A stretch of DNA of 64,000 nt from Polyangia bacterium (lineage in GTDB: Bacteria > Myxococcota_A > Polyangia > Fen-1088), in assembly GCA_036268875.1 (NCBI GenBank), contig DATATI010000029.1, forward strand, positions 211,273 through 275,272. Reading direction: 5' to 3'. A program made the position numbers and the translations under genes. This document shows, piece by piece, positions 34,704 through 43,367 of the stretch. Position 1 is the first letter of the stretch, and the number at the start of each line of letters is the position of its first letter. The notes under the pieces were generated by a model. That model saw only the letters and a list, made by a program, of their open reading frames with translations. It ran no database searches and was not told the origin of the DNA.

Positions 34704-35408
34704 ATGATTCAGGTTCGACCAGCCGCCCAGCGCGGCACCACCCGCATCGATTGGTTGGATAGCCGCCACAGCTTTTCATTCGGGGAGTTCCACGACCCGG
34801 CCAACATGGGTTTTCGATCGTTGCGCGTGATCAACGACGATCGCGTGGCCCCGGGCGGCGGCTTTCCTACCCACGGCCACCACAACATGGAGATCCTCAG
34901 CTACGTCCTCGACGGCGCGCTCGAGCACCGGGACAGCCTGGGCACGGGTTCGGTGATCCGCCCCGGCGATGTGCAGCGGATGAGCGCCGGGACCGGCGTG
35001 CGGCACAGCGAGTTCAACGCTTCCCGCAGCGAGCCGGTGCGGTTTCTCCAGATCTGGATCATCCCCGAAAGGCAGACGATCGCTCCCGGTTATGAACAAA
35101 AGACGTACGGGGAGGCCGACCGGCAAGGTCGGCTGCGGCTGGTGGCCTCGCGCGACGGACGCGATGGATCGGTGACGGTCCATCAGGACATCAATCTGTA
35201 CGCCGGCCTGTTCAAGGATGGCGACAAAGCGACGTATGAACCGCGGCCCGGGCGATCAACCTGGGTGCAGGTCGCGCGCGGCGCCGTGACGCTGAACGGG
35301 CAGACGCTTTCGGAAGGTGACGGCGCCGCCATTCAAAACGAAAAGGCCCTTCAACTGGCCGCCAGCGGCGTCGAGGAAGCAGAGGTTTTGGTCTTCGACT
35401 TGGCCTAG
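34704..35408 (+). CDS. Pirin-family bicupin (YhhW-like)
   Basis: 234 residues. The N-terminal cupin shows FPTHGHHNMEILSYVLDGALEHRDS, with the metal-binding His and Glu cluster (His at the HGHH positions and Glu in NMEI), and the GDVQRMSAGTGVRHSEFN segment of pirins. The C-terminal cupin is degenerate. E. coli YhhW of this group has quercetin 2,3-dioxygenase activity in vitro, while other pirins are redox-sensing regulators. Which applies here is not shown by the sequence. The ribosome binding site GAAAGGA is close to ATG 34704. It is followed 16 bp later by the EVE-domain gene. Confidence 0.92.
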   Translation: MIQVRPAAQRGTTRIDWLDSRHSFSFGEFHDPANMGFRSLRVINDDRVAPGGGFPTHGHHNMEILSYVLDGALEHRDSLGTGSVIRPGDVQRMSAGTGVRHSEFNASRSEPVRFLQIWIIPERQTIAPGYEQKTYGEADRQGRLRLVASRDGRDGSVTVHQDINLYAGLFKDGDKATYEPRPGRSTWVQVARGAVTLNGQTLSEGDGAAIQNEKALQLAASGVEEAEVLVFDLA

Positions 35409-35424
35409 ACTGCGCCGCACGACG

Positions 35425-35913
35425 ATGGCGCGGCGATACTGGCTGATGAAGACCGAACCGGAGAGCTTCTCGATCAGCGACCTCGCGCGAGCGTCGGCCG
35501 AGACCACCTTCTGGGACGGCGTACGCAACTATCAGGCGCGCAATCTCATCCGGGACGAGATGATGGTGGGCGACGGCGTTCTCTTTTATCACTCGAACGC
35601 CAACCCGCCGGCCGTGGTGGGAACCGCGGAAGTGGTGCGTGCCGGGTATCCGGACCCCACGCAGTTCGATCCGCAGTCGCATCACTACGACGCCGACGCG
35701 CGCCCCGCCGAGCCGCGCTGGTACATGATCGACGTCAAGCTGGGGCAGGTGTTCAAGCGGGCCGTCGGCCTGCCCGAGCTGCGCGCGCATCCCGCCTTGG
35801 AAGAGATGGTGCTGCTGCGCAAGGGCAGCCGTCTTTCAGTGCAGCCGGTGACCGCCAAGGAATGGAGCACCGTCGTCAAGCTGGGCGCCAGCAAGGCCGG
35901 TCCCCGGTCGTGA
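35425..35913 (+). CDS. EVE-domain protein (Thy28-like)
   Basis: 162 residues. The opening RRYWLMKTEPESFSISDL and the FWDGVRNYQARNLIRDEMMVGDGVLFYHSN segment are diagnostic of the EVE domain. That fold recognises modified nucleobases such as 5-methylcytosine derivatives, related to PUA and YTH domains. Single-domain versions like this one are widespread; a link to restriction cannot be shown as no nuclease is adjacent. It begins 16 bp after the pirin stop and probably shares its transcript. Confidence 0.9.
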   Translation: MARRYWLMKTEPESFSISDLARASAETTFWDGVRNYQARNLIRDEMMVGDGVLFYHSNANPPAVVGTAEVVRAGYPDPTQFDPQSHHYDADARPAEPRWYMIDVKLGQVFKRAVGLPELRAHPALEEMVLLRKGSRLSVQPVTAKEWSTVVKLGASKAGPRS

Positions 35914-35969
35914 AGCGCCGCCGTCCGGTGACCACGCGCTGGCCCTTCTCGACCAACGGCTGACCGGCG

Positions 35970-36254
35970 ATGCCGACCATCACCTTTCTCCCCGACGGCC
36001 CACGCATCGCCTGCGAGAACGACGAATCCATCTTCGACGTCGGCCGCCGCGCCGGCGTGCGCATCCCCACCTCGTGCGTCGGCAAGGCCAGCTGCGGCCT
36101 GTGCCGCGTGAAGATCGTCGCCGGTGAGGAACATCTGTCGCCGCTGAACAGCAACGAACGCCGGCACCTGGGCAACGTCTACTACCTCACCAAGATTCGC
36201 CTGTCGTGCCAGGCCCGGATCAGCGGCGGCGACGTCACCGTCGAGGTCCCCTGA
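35970..36254 (+). CDS. Plant-type [2Fe-2S] ferredoxin
   Basis: 94 residues. Cys36, Cys42, Cys45 and Cys80 form the CX5CX2C...C set that binds one 2Fe-2S cluster (PTSCVGKASCGLCRV and RLSCQAR). The domain starts immediately after the initiator with a beta strand, so it is cytosolic. It is a small electron carrier; the partner reductase is not in the window. It is the third gene in a run pirin, EVE, ferredoxin on the same strand, with 56 bp to the previous stop. Confidence 0.92.
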   Translation: MPTITFLPDGPRIACENDESIFDVGRRAGVRIPTSCVGKASCGLCRVKIVAGEEHLSPLNSNERRHLGNVYYLTKIRLSCQARISGGDVTVEVP

Positions 36255-36337
36255 CCGCCCAAACGTGACAAAGGCTGGCACTTGGACGAAAGTGCTGCGC
36301 GCGCCGCGCTTGCCGCGGGCCAAGCCAAGGAACCACG

Positions 36338-36997
36338 ATGCAATCGCTTCTCGACCTGTTTCACCGCATTTATGACGTGCAAGGGATCGTCCGCTGGGGT
36401 GGCCTTATCGCTCTGGTGGCGGTCATCTTCTCGGAGACCGGTTTGCTGGTCGGCTTCTTCCTGCCGGGCGATTCGCTGCTGGTGACGGCCGGTTTGTTTT
36501 GCACCAGCGCCGATCCCGGACAAATTCCGCTGCTGAACATCGTCACCTTGAACCTCGCGGTGATGGTGGCGGCCATCGTCGGGGACACCGTCGGCTACTG
36601 GATCGGCGCCAAGTCGGGGCCCAAGCTGTTTTCGCGCGAGCAGTCGCTGCTGTTCTCGAAGAAGCACCTGCTGCGCACCAAGGAGTTCTACGAACGTAAC
36701 GGCGGCAAGACCATCATCATCGCGCGCTTCATACCGTTCGTCCGCACGTTCGCGCCGGTGGTGGCGGGCATCGGCAAGATGAACTATCGGCGCTTCATCT
36801 CCTTCAACATCGTGGGCGGCATCGGCTGGGTGTTCAGCATGACCATGCTGGGATTTCTGCTGGGCAAGACCTATCCGCCGATCACCAAGCAGATCGACAA
36901 GGTGATCATCGTGATCATCTTCGTGTCGCTGCTGCCGGGGATGATCAGCTGGGCGACGAACCGGAAGAAACCGGCCGGCCCTGGCGTGTCCTTGTAG
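36338..36997 (+). CDS. DedA-family membrane protein
   Basis: 219 residues with five to six membrane segments and the VTT/DedA signature. An acidic region near FSETGLLVGFFLPGDSLL is followed by the FIPFVRTFAPVVAGIGKMNYRRFISFN segment, which carries the conserved Arg residues. Family members are involved in lipid (undecaprenyl phosphate) transport and envelope homeostasis; the exact substrate here is an inference. It is preceded by a 83-bp gap and followed 18 bp later by the DUF3788-like gene. Confidence 0.93.
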   Translation: MQSLLDLFHRIYDVQGIVRWGGLIALVAVIFSETGLLVGFFLPGDSLLVTAGLFCTSADPGQIPLLNIVTLNLAVMVAAIVGDTVGYWIGAKSGPKLFSREQSLLFSKKHLLRTKEFYERNGGKTIIIARFIPFVRTFAPVVAGIGKMNYRRFISFNIVGGIGWVFSMTMLGFLLGKTYPPITKQIDKVIIVIIFVSLLPGMISWATNRKKPAGPGVSL

Positions 36998-37015
36998 GGC
37001 CGCCCGCGCGGAATC

Positions 37016-37594
37016 ATGGCGCTCAAGAACGCGAAGAAATCAGGCAAGGCAGCCAAGGCCGGCAAGGCAGCCGCGCCGAAGAAGGCCGCCAAGCCGGAGA
37101 GCAAGCCGGCGCCCAAGGCGACAGCCAAACCCAAGGTGGCCTTCCCGAAGAAGAACCAGCCGCCCACCGAAGCCGAGTTCGCCGCCCGCCTGCCGCTGGC
37201 CATCGGCAAACGGTTCGAGCTGGTGCGCGGCTTTCTGAAGAAGCAAAAGGGGATCGGCGAAGAGCTGTACTTTTACGGCCCCAAGACCGGCTGGGCCTAT
37301 CGTTACCTGCGCGACGGACAGCAGTCGATCTGCTCGGTGATGATCCACCAGGATCGCCTGCTGGGGATCGTCGCCCTCGATCCCGCCGCCATGGCCGGCA
37401 TCGACTGGCCGACGCTGTCGCCCGTCGCCCAGAAGGCCAAGCGCCTGGCCCATGGCAGCCCGGCGCTGCAGTGGATCGACGTGCCGCTGGAAGGCACCGG
37501 CGCCGGCGACTTTCGGGCGCTGCTGAAGGCGAAGCTGAAAGCCTTACCGATCTTGCCGCCTCCCACCCCGGCGCCGCGAACCGCCCCAGGCTAG
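37016..37594 (+). CDS. DUF3788-like protein with histone H1-like Lys/Ala/Pro tail
   Basis: 192 residues. The first 50 residues are Lys/Ala/Pro repeats (KSGKAAKAGKAAAPKKAAK and similar), strikingly like the histone H1 C-terminal tail. From about residue 55 a compact domain follows with KKQKGIGEELYFYGPKTGWAYRYLRDGQQSICSVMIHQDRLL, which resembles DUF3788/YdhG-like proteins; the match is by eye only. The basic tail could bind DNA or RNA. It lies 18 bp behind dedA. No known activity is assigned. Confidence 0.72.
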   Translation: MALKNAKKSGKAAKAGKAAAPKKAAKPESKPAPKATAKPKVAFPKKNQPPTEAEFAARLPLAIGKRFELVRGFLKKQKGIGEELYFYGPKTGWAYRYLRDGQQSICSVMIHQDRLLGIVALDPAAMAGIDWPTLSPVAQKAKRLAHGSPALQWIDVPLEGTGAGDFRALLKAKLKALPILPPPTPAPRTAPG

Positions 37595-37765
37595 GCCCGG
37601 CCTTCATCGCCCATCGCCAGGCGCCGATGGTGAAGCGGGCCGCGCGACTTTCGACACCGCCAGCGGGCCCCTTCCGCGCGCACTTATGCTAGTTTTGGTC
37701 AGTTCAGGCGTTCGTCCGGTGCACGTTGCCCGGCGTCGGCGCCCGGCTGAAGGGCTTGGTTCAAC

Positions 37766-40300
37766 ATGGCCGCATTCGGAACGCTGACTTTACTCATCGC
37801 CCTGGTGGTCGCCACATACGCGGGCGTGGCCTCGTTGATTGGCGCGCGGCGCGGCAACCGCCGGCTGATCGAATCGGCGCGCGCCGGCGTCTACGCCCTG
37901 GCCGGCGTGCTGGGGCTGTCGTCGGTGGCGCTGGTCTACGCCTTCGTCACGCACGACTTTTCGATCAAGTACGTGCACCACTATTCGGACGCGGCGTCGC
38001 CGCTTTTCTACCAGATCACCGCCTACTGGGGCGGCCTTGATGGGTCGATCCTGTGGTGGGTGTTCCTGCTGTCGGTGTTCTCGGCCATCGCCGTGTACAG
38101 CAACCGCAACCGCCACCGCGAGCTTTTGCCCTACGTGGTCACCGTGCTGATGGCCATCGCCGACTTTTTTCTGTACGTCATCGTCTTTCACAAGAACCCG
38201 TTCGACACCTACCTGACCGATATCCCCACCGCCGGCCGCGGGCTGAACCCCCTTTTACAGAATGCTTACATGGTGACGCACCCACCGTCGCTGTACACCG
38301 GCTTCGTCGGGATGAGCATCCCCTTCGCCTTCGGGTTGGCGGCGCTGATCTCCGGCCAGCTTGACGACGCCTGGATCGCGTCGGTGCGCAAGTGGACCCT
38401 GGGCGCCTGGTTCTTCCTGTCGATGGGCCTCACCCTGGGCATGCTGTGGGCGTACGAGGAACTGGGCTGGGGCGGCTTCTGGGGCTGGGATCCGGTCGAG
38501 AACGCCGGCTTTCTGCCCTGGCTGACGGCCACCGCGTTCCTGCATTCGATCATGATTCAGGAACGGCGCGGGATGATGAAGATCTGGAACGTCACCCTCA
38601 TCATCCTTACCTTCTTCCTCACCATCTTCGGCACGTTCATGACCCGATCGGGGATCGTGCAGTCGGTGCACGCCTTCGGACAGGACACCACGCTGGCCTG
38701 GATCTTCACCATCTTCATGGTGATCACCCTGCTGGTCAGCTTTGGCTTCGTGATCAAGAGGCTGCCTGACCTGCGATCGCGCGGCACGTTCGATTCGTGG
38801 CTGTCGCGCGAGGCGGCGTTCACCGTGAACAACTGGATCCTGCTGTTCTCGGCGTTCTTCATCATGTTCGCGACCATGTTCCCGACGCTGTCCGAAGCGC
38901 TGCTGGGCCAGCGCATCACCGTCGGGCCGCCGGTGTTCAACAAGTGGATGGTGCCGCTTGGCTTGACGCTGTTGTTCCTGACCGGCGTCGGGCCGCTGAT
39001 CGCCTGGCGCAAGGCCACCGTCTCGCACCTGCGCTTTCAGTTCTTCTACCCGCTGTCGGCCACAGTGCTGACGGTGGCCATCTGTTGCGCCGTCGGCTTG
39101 CAGTCTTCGTGGGCGGCGGTGGTGTGCTTTGGCTTCTGCGCCTTCGTCACCACCACCATCGCGCAAGAGTTCGTCCGCGGCATTTCCATCCGTCGCCGTA
39201 ACACCGGGTCGGACGCCGTCTCCGCGCTGATGGGGATGGTTCTGCGCGGCAAGCGCCGTTATGGCGGGTACATCGTGCACGTCGGCATCGTGCTGATGTT
39301 CCTGGGCTTCGCCGGCACCGCGTACCAGAAGGAAAAAGAAATTCACGTCACGCCGGGCACCGAGGCAAAGATCGGGCGCTACACCGTGCGTTTTGATCGC
39401 CTGGCCCACGAGGAAGATCGTCAAAAAGAGATGGTCACCGGCGAGGTCACCGCGCTGGTCGACGGCAAGGTCATCGACCACCTGCGGCCGGCCAAGTGGT
39501 TCTTCCGCAACCACGAGAGCGAGCCGACCACCGAGGTGGCCATCCGCCGCTCGCCTGCCGAGGACCTGTACATCACGCTGGGCAACTATGATCTGGCCGA
39601 TGGCAACGCCAATTTGAAGGTGGTGATCAACCCGGTGGTCGATTGGATCTGGTTCGGGTTCATGTTGCTGGCCATCGGCACCGCCATCGCCCTGATGCCC
39701 GAATCGGTGCTGGAACGCCTGACCGCGCGCGCCGGCGCGCGCAGTGGCGTGTCCGATTCGGCGGCCGGCGCGGCGGGCTTGCTGCTCCTGGCGGCCGGCG
39801 CGCTGGCCGGTGGCGCTACCCTCGGCTGGTCCTTGCCGGCGCACGCCGCCGGCGCCGAGATGGGCGAGGCGGTCGGCGAGCCGCCGACGCCGGAGGGCCC
39901 CGACGAGAACTGGCTGGTGCGCAACATCATCTGCCAGTGCGGATCGTGCCGGCACAACCTGCTCGAGTGTGCGTCGGAGGGCTGCGGCCACGCCGCCCAG
40001 GACCGCATCGCCATCCACAACCTCCTCGGCCAGGGCAAGACGCGCGACGACGTCATCCAGTTCTTCATCACCAAGTACGGCAGCCAGATCGCTTTGGCCT
40101 CGCCGATCGACAAGGGGTTCAATCGGCTGATCTGGGCGCTGCCGTACACGCTGGGTGTGCTGGCGGCGGGCGGCCTCGGCTACGTGGCGTACCGCATGTC
40201 GCGCAAGCCGACGGTGGCGCCGGCGGGCGGTGCGCCTTTGGCCAGCGCCGATCCCGACCTGCAGGACAAACTGGACGACGAGCTGCGAAACCTGGATTGA
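37766..40300 (+). CDS. ccmF: CcmF-CcmH fusion, cytochrome c haem lyase
   Basis: 844 residues. The first about 660 are CcmF: many helices, the WWD haem-handling segment with WGWDPVENAG near residues 236-245, and conserved His in VTHPPSLYTG and HSIMIQ. It transfers haem to apocytochrome c. From about residue 715 a CcmH-like segment follows with CQCGSC-HNLLEC and SEGCGH, then a helix. In CcmH the CxxC reduces the apocytochrome haem-binding site. In this version the motif is CQCGSC plus two more Cys instead of LRCPVCQ. The fusion puts reduction and haem ligation in one chain. It is the first gene of the ccm block. Confidence 0.93.
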   Translation: MAAFGTLTLLIALVVATYAGVASLIGARRGNRRLIESARAGVYALAGVLGLSSVALVYAFVTHDFSIKYVHHYSDAASPLFYQITAYWGGLDGSILWWVFLLSVFSAIAVYSNRNRHRELLPYVVTVLMAIADFFLYVIVFHKNPFDTYLTDIPTAGRGLNPLLQNAYMVTHPPSLYTGFVGMSIPFAFGLAALISGQLDDAWIASVRKWTLGAWFFLSMGLTLGMLWAYEELGWGGFWGWDPVENAGFLPWLTATAFLHSIMIQERRGMMKIWNVTLIILTFFLTIFGTFMTRSGIVQSVHAFGQDTTLAWIFTIFMVITLLVSFGFVIKRLPDLRSRGTFDSWLSREAAFTVNNWILLFSAFFIMFATMFPTLSEALLGQRITVGPPVFNKWMVPLGLTLLFLTGVGPLIAWRKATVSHLRFQFFYPLSATVLTVAICCAVGLQSSWAAVVCFGFCAFVTTTIAQEFVRGISIRRRNTGSDAVSALMGMVLRGKRRYGGYIVHVGIVLMFLGFAGTAYQKEKEIHVTPGTEAKIGRYTVRFDRLAHEEDRQKEMVTGEVTALVDGKVIDHLRPAKWFFRNHESEPTTEVAIRRSPAEDLYITLGNYDLADGNANLKVVINPVVDWIWFGFMLLAIGTAIALMPESVLERLTARAGARSGVSDSAAGAAGLLLLAAGALAGGATLGWSLPAHAAGAEMGEAVGEPPTPEGPDENWLVRNIICQCGSCRHNLLECASEGCGHAAQDRIAIHNLLGQGKTRDDVIQFFITKYGSQIALASPIDKGFNRLIWALPYTLGVLAAGGLGYVAYRMSRKPTVAPAGGAPLASADPDLQDKLDDELRNLD

Positions 40301-40330
40301 GCGCCTGAAACTGCGCTAGGTTCGCCCGTC

Positions 40331-41041
40331 GTGTCCGCAGCCCCCACTGCCAAGACCAAGCCCGCCCCGGCGCCGGAAAACGGCGCGGCGGTGATCAGCG
40401 CGACCGCGCGCCGCCGCCGCATCCCGGGCTGGCTGCTGGCGGCCGTCTGCGCGGCGCTGGGCATCGCCTATGGCGTGGTCTTCGAACACATGCGCATGAG
40501 CCCGCCGCTGGTGATGCTGGGCCTGGGCGGCATGACGCTGGCCCTGGCCGGCATGGCGTTGTGGCGGATGATCGATCCGTTGATGCGCAGCGAAACCCCG
40601 GCGGCGATGCTGGCCCCGCGCGCCCCGCAACGCCTGCGCGAGCTCGAGCGTGAAAAGCAGGTCGTGCTGAAGGCGATCAAAGAAATCGAGCTCGACTATC
40701 AGATGCGCAAGATCGCGGAAGCCGACTACCGCGACATGATCGGGCGCTACCGGGCGCGGGCCATGCGCCTTATCAGCGAGCTGGAAGCAGGCGACAACTA
40801 TCGCCAGCTCATCGAACGCGAACTGAAAGATCGCCTGCACGCCCTGGTGGAAGCCGGTGCCGAGGCGCCCAAGGCCGCCGCGCCGTCGACGGGCGCAGCA
40901 GAGAAGACCGCCGCCGCGGCGCCCGCCACGGCTAAGGCGACGAAAACCACGGGCCCGGCGTGTGCGGCGTGCGGAACCACCAACGACAGCGACGCGCACT
41001 TTTGCAAAACATGCGGCGTAAGACTGGTCTCCGCCTCTTAA
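40331..41041 (+). CDS. CcmI-like membrane protein with coiled coil and zinc ribbon
   Basis: 236 residues, GTG start. Two hydrophobic segments (residues about 32-50 and 58-78) are followed by a long charged coiled coil (LRELEREKQVVLKAIKEIELDYQMRKIAEADYR, about 100-165), an Ala-rich linker and a C-terminal zinc ribbon (CAACG, then FCKTCG). Two membrane helices plus a coiled coil recall CcmI, which chaperones apocytochromes. A zinc ribbon is not usual for CcmI. It sits between ccmFH and an exported protein in the ccm block, and its last 31 bp overlap the next gene. Confidence 0.75.
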   Translation: MSAAPTAKTKPAPAPENGAAVISATARRRRIPGWLLAAVCAALGIAYGVVFEHMRMSPPLVMLGLGGMTLALAGMALWRMIDPLMRSETPAAMLAPRAPQRLRELEREKQVVLKAIKEIELDYQMRKIAEADYRDMIGRYRARAMRLISELEAGDNYRQLIERELKDRLHALVEAGAEAPKAAAPSTGAAEKTAAAAPATAKATKTTGPACAACGTTNDSDAHFCKTCGVRLVSAS

Positions 41042-42663
41042 TCGCGGTGGCGTTGGCGGCTCTGTCCGCGGCGCGCCTGGCTTCCGCGCAGGCGCCGATG
41101 GGCGCACCGGGCGGCGGCGGCATGCCCAGCATGCGGGCCATCTCGGGCAAACCGCTGCCCGATCGCGGAATGCCGGCGGGCACGGTCACCGTGCGCGTCG
41201 GGCGCAAGACGCCGGCCAACGCCGTGGCCAACCTGGACGTCACGGCCATCATCAAGAACGCCGGCGGCGATCTCCGCAAACGCACCGCCAAGACCGACAG
41301 CAGCGGCCGCGCCATCTTCGAAGGCATCGCCGCCGATCAACAGTTTCAAGCCGAGGTGATCGTCGACGGCGAACGGCTGCAGACCGACGCCTTCCCCATG
41401 CCCGCCGACGGTGGCGTGCGCACCATGCTGATCGCCGGCCTGGGCCCGCCCGGCGCCGACGAAGCCGCCGACGCACCGCCAGCGTCCGCAGGAACGCCGG
41501 GCGCGAGCGGCGAAGGAAATTTCAGCCTGGGCGTGACCAGCGGCGCCGCCAAGCCCGACCTGGCCCTGCCGACGCACACCCTGATCATCCAGCTGTCCGA
41601 CGAGGACGGCAAACCCATGGCCAACCGACCGGTGGTCCTGGGTGGCGTTGATCAAACCAATCAGCTGAAGATCCGCAAGGCGACCTCGGACGCCACCGGC
41701 GAGGCCAAGTTCACCGACCTGCCGACGGGCCAGAAGTTCGGGTACGCCGCCGTCGTCGAACACCGGGGCATGCGCCTGTCCACCGAGCCGTTCGTGATGC
41801 CCGACCAGGGTGGCATGCGGGCCACCGTGCGCGCGCTGGCCCGCACCTCCGATCCGGCGGCCGTCACCATCGGCCAGGGAGCGCGGGTGATTCTGCAGAT
41901 GCGCAACGACAACCTGCAGTTCATGGAGATCCTCCCGCTGGAGAACCGCTCTGAGAAGCTGTTCGATCCGGGCGTTGGCGCGGTCGAGATCCCACTGCCG
42001 AAAGGTTTCGTCGGCGCCGAGGTGGCGCCGAGCGATCGCAAGCTCGAGATTCGCAAAGATCACGGCATCGCTGTCTACGGCGCCATCACCCCTCGTCAGG
42101 CGCTGGGGCAAATGGACGCCAAGACCGCCGGCAACGAGGTCACGCTGGGATTCGTGCTGCCGTACGAAGGCGATTCGCGCGAATTTCACCAGCCGCTGCC
42201 GAACGGCATCGGACCGTTCACGCTGATCACCGAACAGATCGAAGGCCTGACCGTCAGCGGCCCGGGGCTGGGCGCGCGCGAGTCGCGCGAGCTTGGCGGC
42301 CGCAAATACTGGGTGATGCCGGCCGAGCCGATCGGCGCCGGGCAGACCCTGAACTTCACCATCAGCGGGCTGCCGTCGACGGACCACACCGGGCGCGCGG
42401 TGTCGGGCATCATGGCGCTGTCGCTGATCGTCTCGGCGTTCGTCTTCGGCCGCCGGCCGGGCAACGTGGTGAAGAAGACCGTCGACGAGCGCCAGCGCCT
42501 GACTGACCGCCGCGAAGAGCTTTTCACCGAACTCGTGACGCTGGAACAAAATCGCCGGGCCGCCGGCGAGCGCGGGGGCGCCGATCGGCACAACCAGCTG
42601 GTCGGCAAGCTGGAGACCATCTATCAAGATTTGGCCGCGCTGGACGAGCAGCGCGCTTTATGA
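41011..42663 (+). CDS. Exported Ig-like protein in the ccm block, anchored at the C-terminus
   Basis: 550 residues from ATG 41011. The signal peptide ends near RLASAQ. Two carboxypeptidase-regulatory/Ig-like stretches (about residues 50-130 and 190-275) and a beta-rich middle are followed by a membrane helix near residue 470 (VSGIMALSLIVSAFVFG) and a terminal coiled coil (VDERQRLTDRREELFTELVTLEQNRR) inside the cell. No family recognised. Its overlaps with the ccmI-like gene (31 bp) and ccmA (ATGA) place it firmly in the ccm transcript, so it is likely a lineage-specific maturation or folding factor. Function unknown. Confidence 0.78.
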   Translation: MRRKTGLRLLIAVALAALSAARLASAQAPMGAPGGGGMPSMRAISGKPLPDRGMPAGTVTVRVGRKTPANAVANLDVTAIIKNAGGDLRKRTAKTDSSGRAIFEGIAADQQFQAEVIVDGERLQTDAFPMPADGGVRTMLIAGLGPPGADEAADAPPASAGTPGASGEGNFSLGVTSGAAKPDLALPTHTLIIQLSDEDGKPMANRPVVLGGVDQTNQLKIRKATSDATGEAKFTDLPTGQKFGYAAVVEHRGMRLSTEPFVMPDQGGMRATVRALARTSDPAAVTIGQGARVILQMRNDNLQFMEILPLENRSEKLFDPGVGAVEIPLPKGFVGAEVAPSDRKLEIRKDHGIAVYGAITPRQALGQMDAKTAGNEVTLGFVLPYEGDSREFHQPLPNGIGPFTLITEQIEGLTVSGPGLGARESRELGGRKYWVMPAEPIGAGQTLNFTISGLPSTDHTGRAVSGIMALSLIVSAFVFGRRPGNVVKKTVDERQRLTDRREELFTELVTLEQNRRAAGERGGADRHNQLVGKLETIYQDLAALDEQRAL

Positions 42664-43367
42664 CCGGCCTTCTCCTTGATCAAGTTGGCAAGATCTACGA
42701 CGGCCGCCGCGCGCTGAGCGACGTCTCGACGACATTCGCGCCTGGCCAGGTCAGCGCGGTGCTTGGTCCGAACGGCGCCGGCAAGTCGACCATGCTGGGG
42801 ATCTTGTCGACGCTGGTGGCGCCCAGCAGCGGGCGGCTGCAATGGGACGGCGACAGCCTGTCGCGCGGTTCGCCGGCCCGCGCCCGCATCGGTTACGTGG
42901 GCCACGACCCCGGCGTCTACGGCGATCTCACCGCCCACGAAAACCTGTGCCTGTTCGGCGAGCTTTACGGCGTGGTCGATCCCCCGGGGCGCGCGGCCAC
43001 CATGCTGGCCCGCGTGGGTCTGGCCGACGCCGCGCCCGAGGCGCCGGCGCGGACGTTCTCGCGCGGGATGCAGCAGCGGCTGGCGCTGGCCCGCGCGCTG
43101 CTGCACGAACCGACGCTGCTGCTGTTCGACGAGCCGGCCTCGGCGCTTGATCCCGCCGGCGCCGACTGGCTGACCGCCGAGCTGCGCACCGAGCGCGCCG
43201 CCGGGCGTATCGTGGTGCTGGTGACGCACGACCTGGAAGCGGCCGGCCCCATCGCCGACCACGTGCTTATCCTGCGCCGCGGTCGCCTGGTGTTCGACGA
43301 GAGCCGCCCGGGCGGCTTCGACGCCGCCTCGGTGCGCGACCTTTACCGCGAGCGCACCCGTGGCTGA
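42660..43367 (+). CDS. ccmA: Haem exporter ATP-binding protein CcmA
   Basis: 235 residues. It has Walker A GPNGAGKST, signature FSRGMQQRLALARAL, Walker B LLLFDEPASALD and the H-loop VTHDLE. In cytochrome c maturation CcmA powers the CcmB/C complex that releases holo-CcmE haem. It overlaps the previous stop (ATGA) and ccmB by 8 bp. The nearby genes make this assignment firm, although the sequence alone is a generic ABC ATPase. Confidence 0.9.
   Translation: MTGLLLDQVGKIYDGRRALSDVSTTFAPGQVSAVLGPNGAGKSTMLGILSTLVAPSSGRLQWDGDSLSRGSPARARIGYVGHDPGVYGDLTAHENLCLFGELYGVVDPPGRAATMLARVGLADAAPEAPARTFSRGMQQRLALARALLHEPTLLLFDEPASALDPAGADWLTAELRTERAAGRIVVLVTHDLEAAGPIADHVLILRRGRLVFDESRPGGFDAASVRDLYRERTRG

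Noticed and set aside
35425..35913. EVE-domain protein as part of a restriction or defence island
   Set aside because: No nuclease, helicase or methyltransferase gene is nearby; neighbours are pirin, ferredoxin and DedA.
38255..40018. 587-residue minus-strand open frame
   Set aside because: Antisense to ccmFH; its Gln/Arg/His composition is typical of shadow frames in GC-rich DNA.
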